Of a stretch of DNA of 64,000 bases, positions 63,312-64,000 are shown in pieces. The stretch covers positions 6,696,001 to 6,760,000 of the forward strand of contig NZ_CP048397.1 of assembly GCF_010384365.1 (NCBI RefSeq), read 5' to 3'. This DNA is from Streptomyces sp. S4.7. Lineage in GTDB: Bacteria; Actinomycetota; Actinomycetes; Streptomycetales; Streptomycetaceae. How positions within the stretch are numbered: the first letter of the stretch is position 1; every line of letters starts with the position of its first letter. The notes under the pieces were generated by a model. That model saw nothing but the letters and a program-made list of their open reading frames with translations, did no database searches and was not told the origin of the DNA. The translations under genes were made by a program, and so were the position numbers.

Positions 63312-64000
63312 GTGTCGCAGGACGCTCAGAAACCGGGAGCCGAAGGAGGCCCGCCGTCGGTGACGACGGCCGGGCCCGGCCACCCCCAGGACTCCCAACG
63401 CCCCCAGACCGACCGGGTGGTGTTCGGTGTCACGGCCGTCCTCACGCTCGCCTTCGTGATCTGGGGCTCGGTGGCCACCGACTCCCTGGAGGACGCGTCG
63501 AGTTCGATGCTCTCCGGCCTGATCCACAACGGCGGCTGGGCGTTCGTCCTGGTGGCCTCGGGCTTCGTGATCTTCGCCCTCTGGCTGGCGGTCAGCCGCT
63601 ACGGCAAGATCACGCTCGGTGAGGAGGGCGAGAAGCCCGAGTTCAGGACCGTCTCCTGGGTCGCCATGATGTTCAGCGCCGGCATGGGCATCGGTCTGAT
63701 GTTCTTCGGCGTGAGCGAACCTCTCACCTTCTTCACCGACCCGCCCCCCGGCACCGACCCCGCCGACGCGGCGGCGGCCACCGAGACCGCCATGGCCACC
63801 ACGCTCTTCCACTGGACCCTGCACCCCTGGGCCATCTACGCCGTGGTCGGGCTCGCCATCGCCTACAGCACCTTCCGGCGCAAGCGGCGCCAGACGATCA
63901 GCGCGGTCTTCGTGCCGCTCATCGGTGAGAAGAACGCGTACGGCACCCCCGGCCGCGTCATCGACATCCTCGCGATCTTCGCGACGCTCTTCGGCTCGGC
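63312..64000 (+). CDS. BCCT-family betaine/choline transporter (3' end outside window)
   Basis: The first 229 residues of a BCCT transporter, open to the window edge. After a hydrophilic N-terminus of about 40 residues come TM1 (VVFGVTAVLTLAFVIWGSVA), TM2 (NGGWAFVLVASGFVIFALWLA) and the sodium/betaine-site segment MFSAGMGIGLMFFGVSEPL, then FHWTLHPWAIYAVVGLAIAY with the family's Trp residues. GTG 63312 is chosen because GAAAGG lies eight bases upstream; GTG 63288 and 63303 are in-frame alternatives. It should import osmoprotectants or choline. Confidence 0.93.
   Translation, partial: MSQDAQKPGAEGGPPSVTTAGPGHPQDSQRPQTDRVVFGVTAVLTLAFVIWGSVATDSLEDASSSMLSGLIHNGGWAFVLVASGFVIFALWLAVSRYGKITLGEEGEKPEFRTVSWVAMMFSAGMGIGLMFFGVSEPLTFFTDPPPGTDPADAAAATETAMATTLFHWTLHPWAIYAVVGLAIAYSTFRRKRRQTISAVFVPLIGEKNAYGTPGRVIDILAIFATLFGS

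Overview
This window is a stretch of a high-GC actinobacterial chromosome, almost certainly Streptomyces or a close relative. The evidence is the very high GC with strong third-position bias, GTG and TTG starts behind AGGAGG-like sites, leaderless promoters, and lineage-marker families: a WhiB-like protein, an SsgA-like protein, an XRE(DUF5753)/DUF397 pair with an HATPase, a DUF574 methyltransferase, a selinadiene-synthase-like terpene cyclase and a small two-domain laccase. No rRNA, tRNA, CRISPR, intact insertion sequence or prophage was seen. The content is accessory or arm-like: polysaccharide degradation, secreted enzymes, regulators and several decayed genes.

Layout. 0-4 kb: the end of a cytochrome P450, convergent with a sesquiterpene-type cyclase, then a single-chain protein joining a sigma-like N-terminus, a zinc-finger-like motif, a membrane helix and an extracellular CAP domain. 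4-11 kb: the threonine-to-glycine pathway (tdh-kbl) with a LysR gene, a secreted M15 peptidase behind a 46-nt perfect palindrome, an orphan solute-binding lipoprotein and a tail-anchored CxxCxGxG zinc protein. 11-20 kb: divergent xylB/xylA, a ROK repressor and a decay zone containing a frameshifted, truncated YVTN propeller, a twice-frameshifted GH27 alpha-galactosidase and the C-terminal half of a GntR regulator, followed by intact D-galactonate dehydratase (dgoD). 20-26 kb: HATPase/XRE/DUF397 regulators, a DUF574 methyltransferase, a YchJ-family protein and a divergent ATP-dependent DNA ligase and LigD-type polymerase (NHEJ parts; no Ku here).

25.9-31.8 kb: a two-gene secreted operon (ThuA + glucose/sorbosone-dehydrogenase fusion; cupredoxin + OmpL47 repeats + DUF1080 fusion), divergent from a small laccase. 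This is the most interesting unit: it could be an extracellular oxidative 3-keto-glycoside pathway with copper electron transfer to oxygen. 32-46 kb: a VOC protein, a WhiB paralogue, a membrane-anchored GH46 chitosanase, an acyl-ACP desaturase behind a TetR-type operator, DDAH, a UvrA-like and an ABC-F ATPase, an SsgA-like protein, a PL1 pectate lyase beside a 5'-truncated PL9, endonuclease V and a saccharopine-dehydrogenase-like reductase.

46-51.6 kb: an acyl-CoA operon (AMACR-like, thiolase, FadB-like) with a KstR2-type palindrome upstream and a convergent MerR gene. 51.8-61.7 kb: a HemK-like methyltransferase, then a beta-1,3-glucan utilisation locus (SBP, two permeases and GH1 beta-glucosidase on the minus strand; GH81 endo-beta-1,3-glucanase on the plus strand; LacI repressor), unified by three near-identical palindromes centred on AGCGCT. 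The window ends with a secreted M14 carboxypeptidase and the start of a BCCT transporter.
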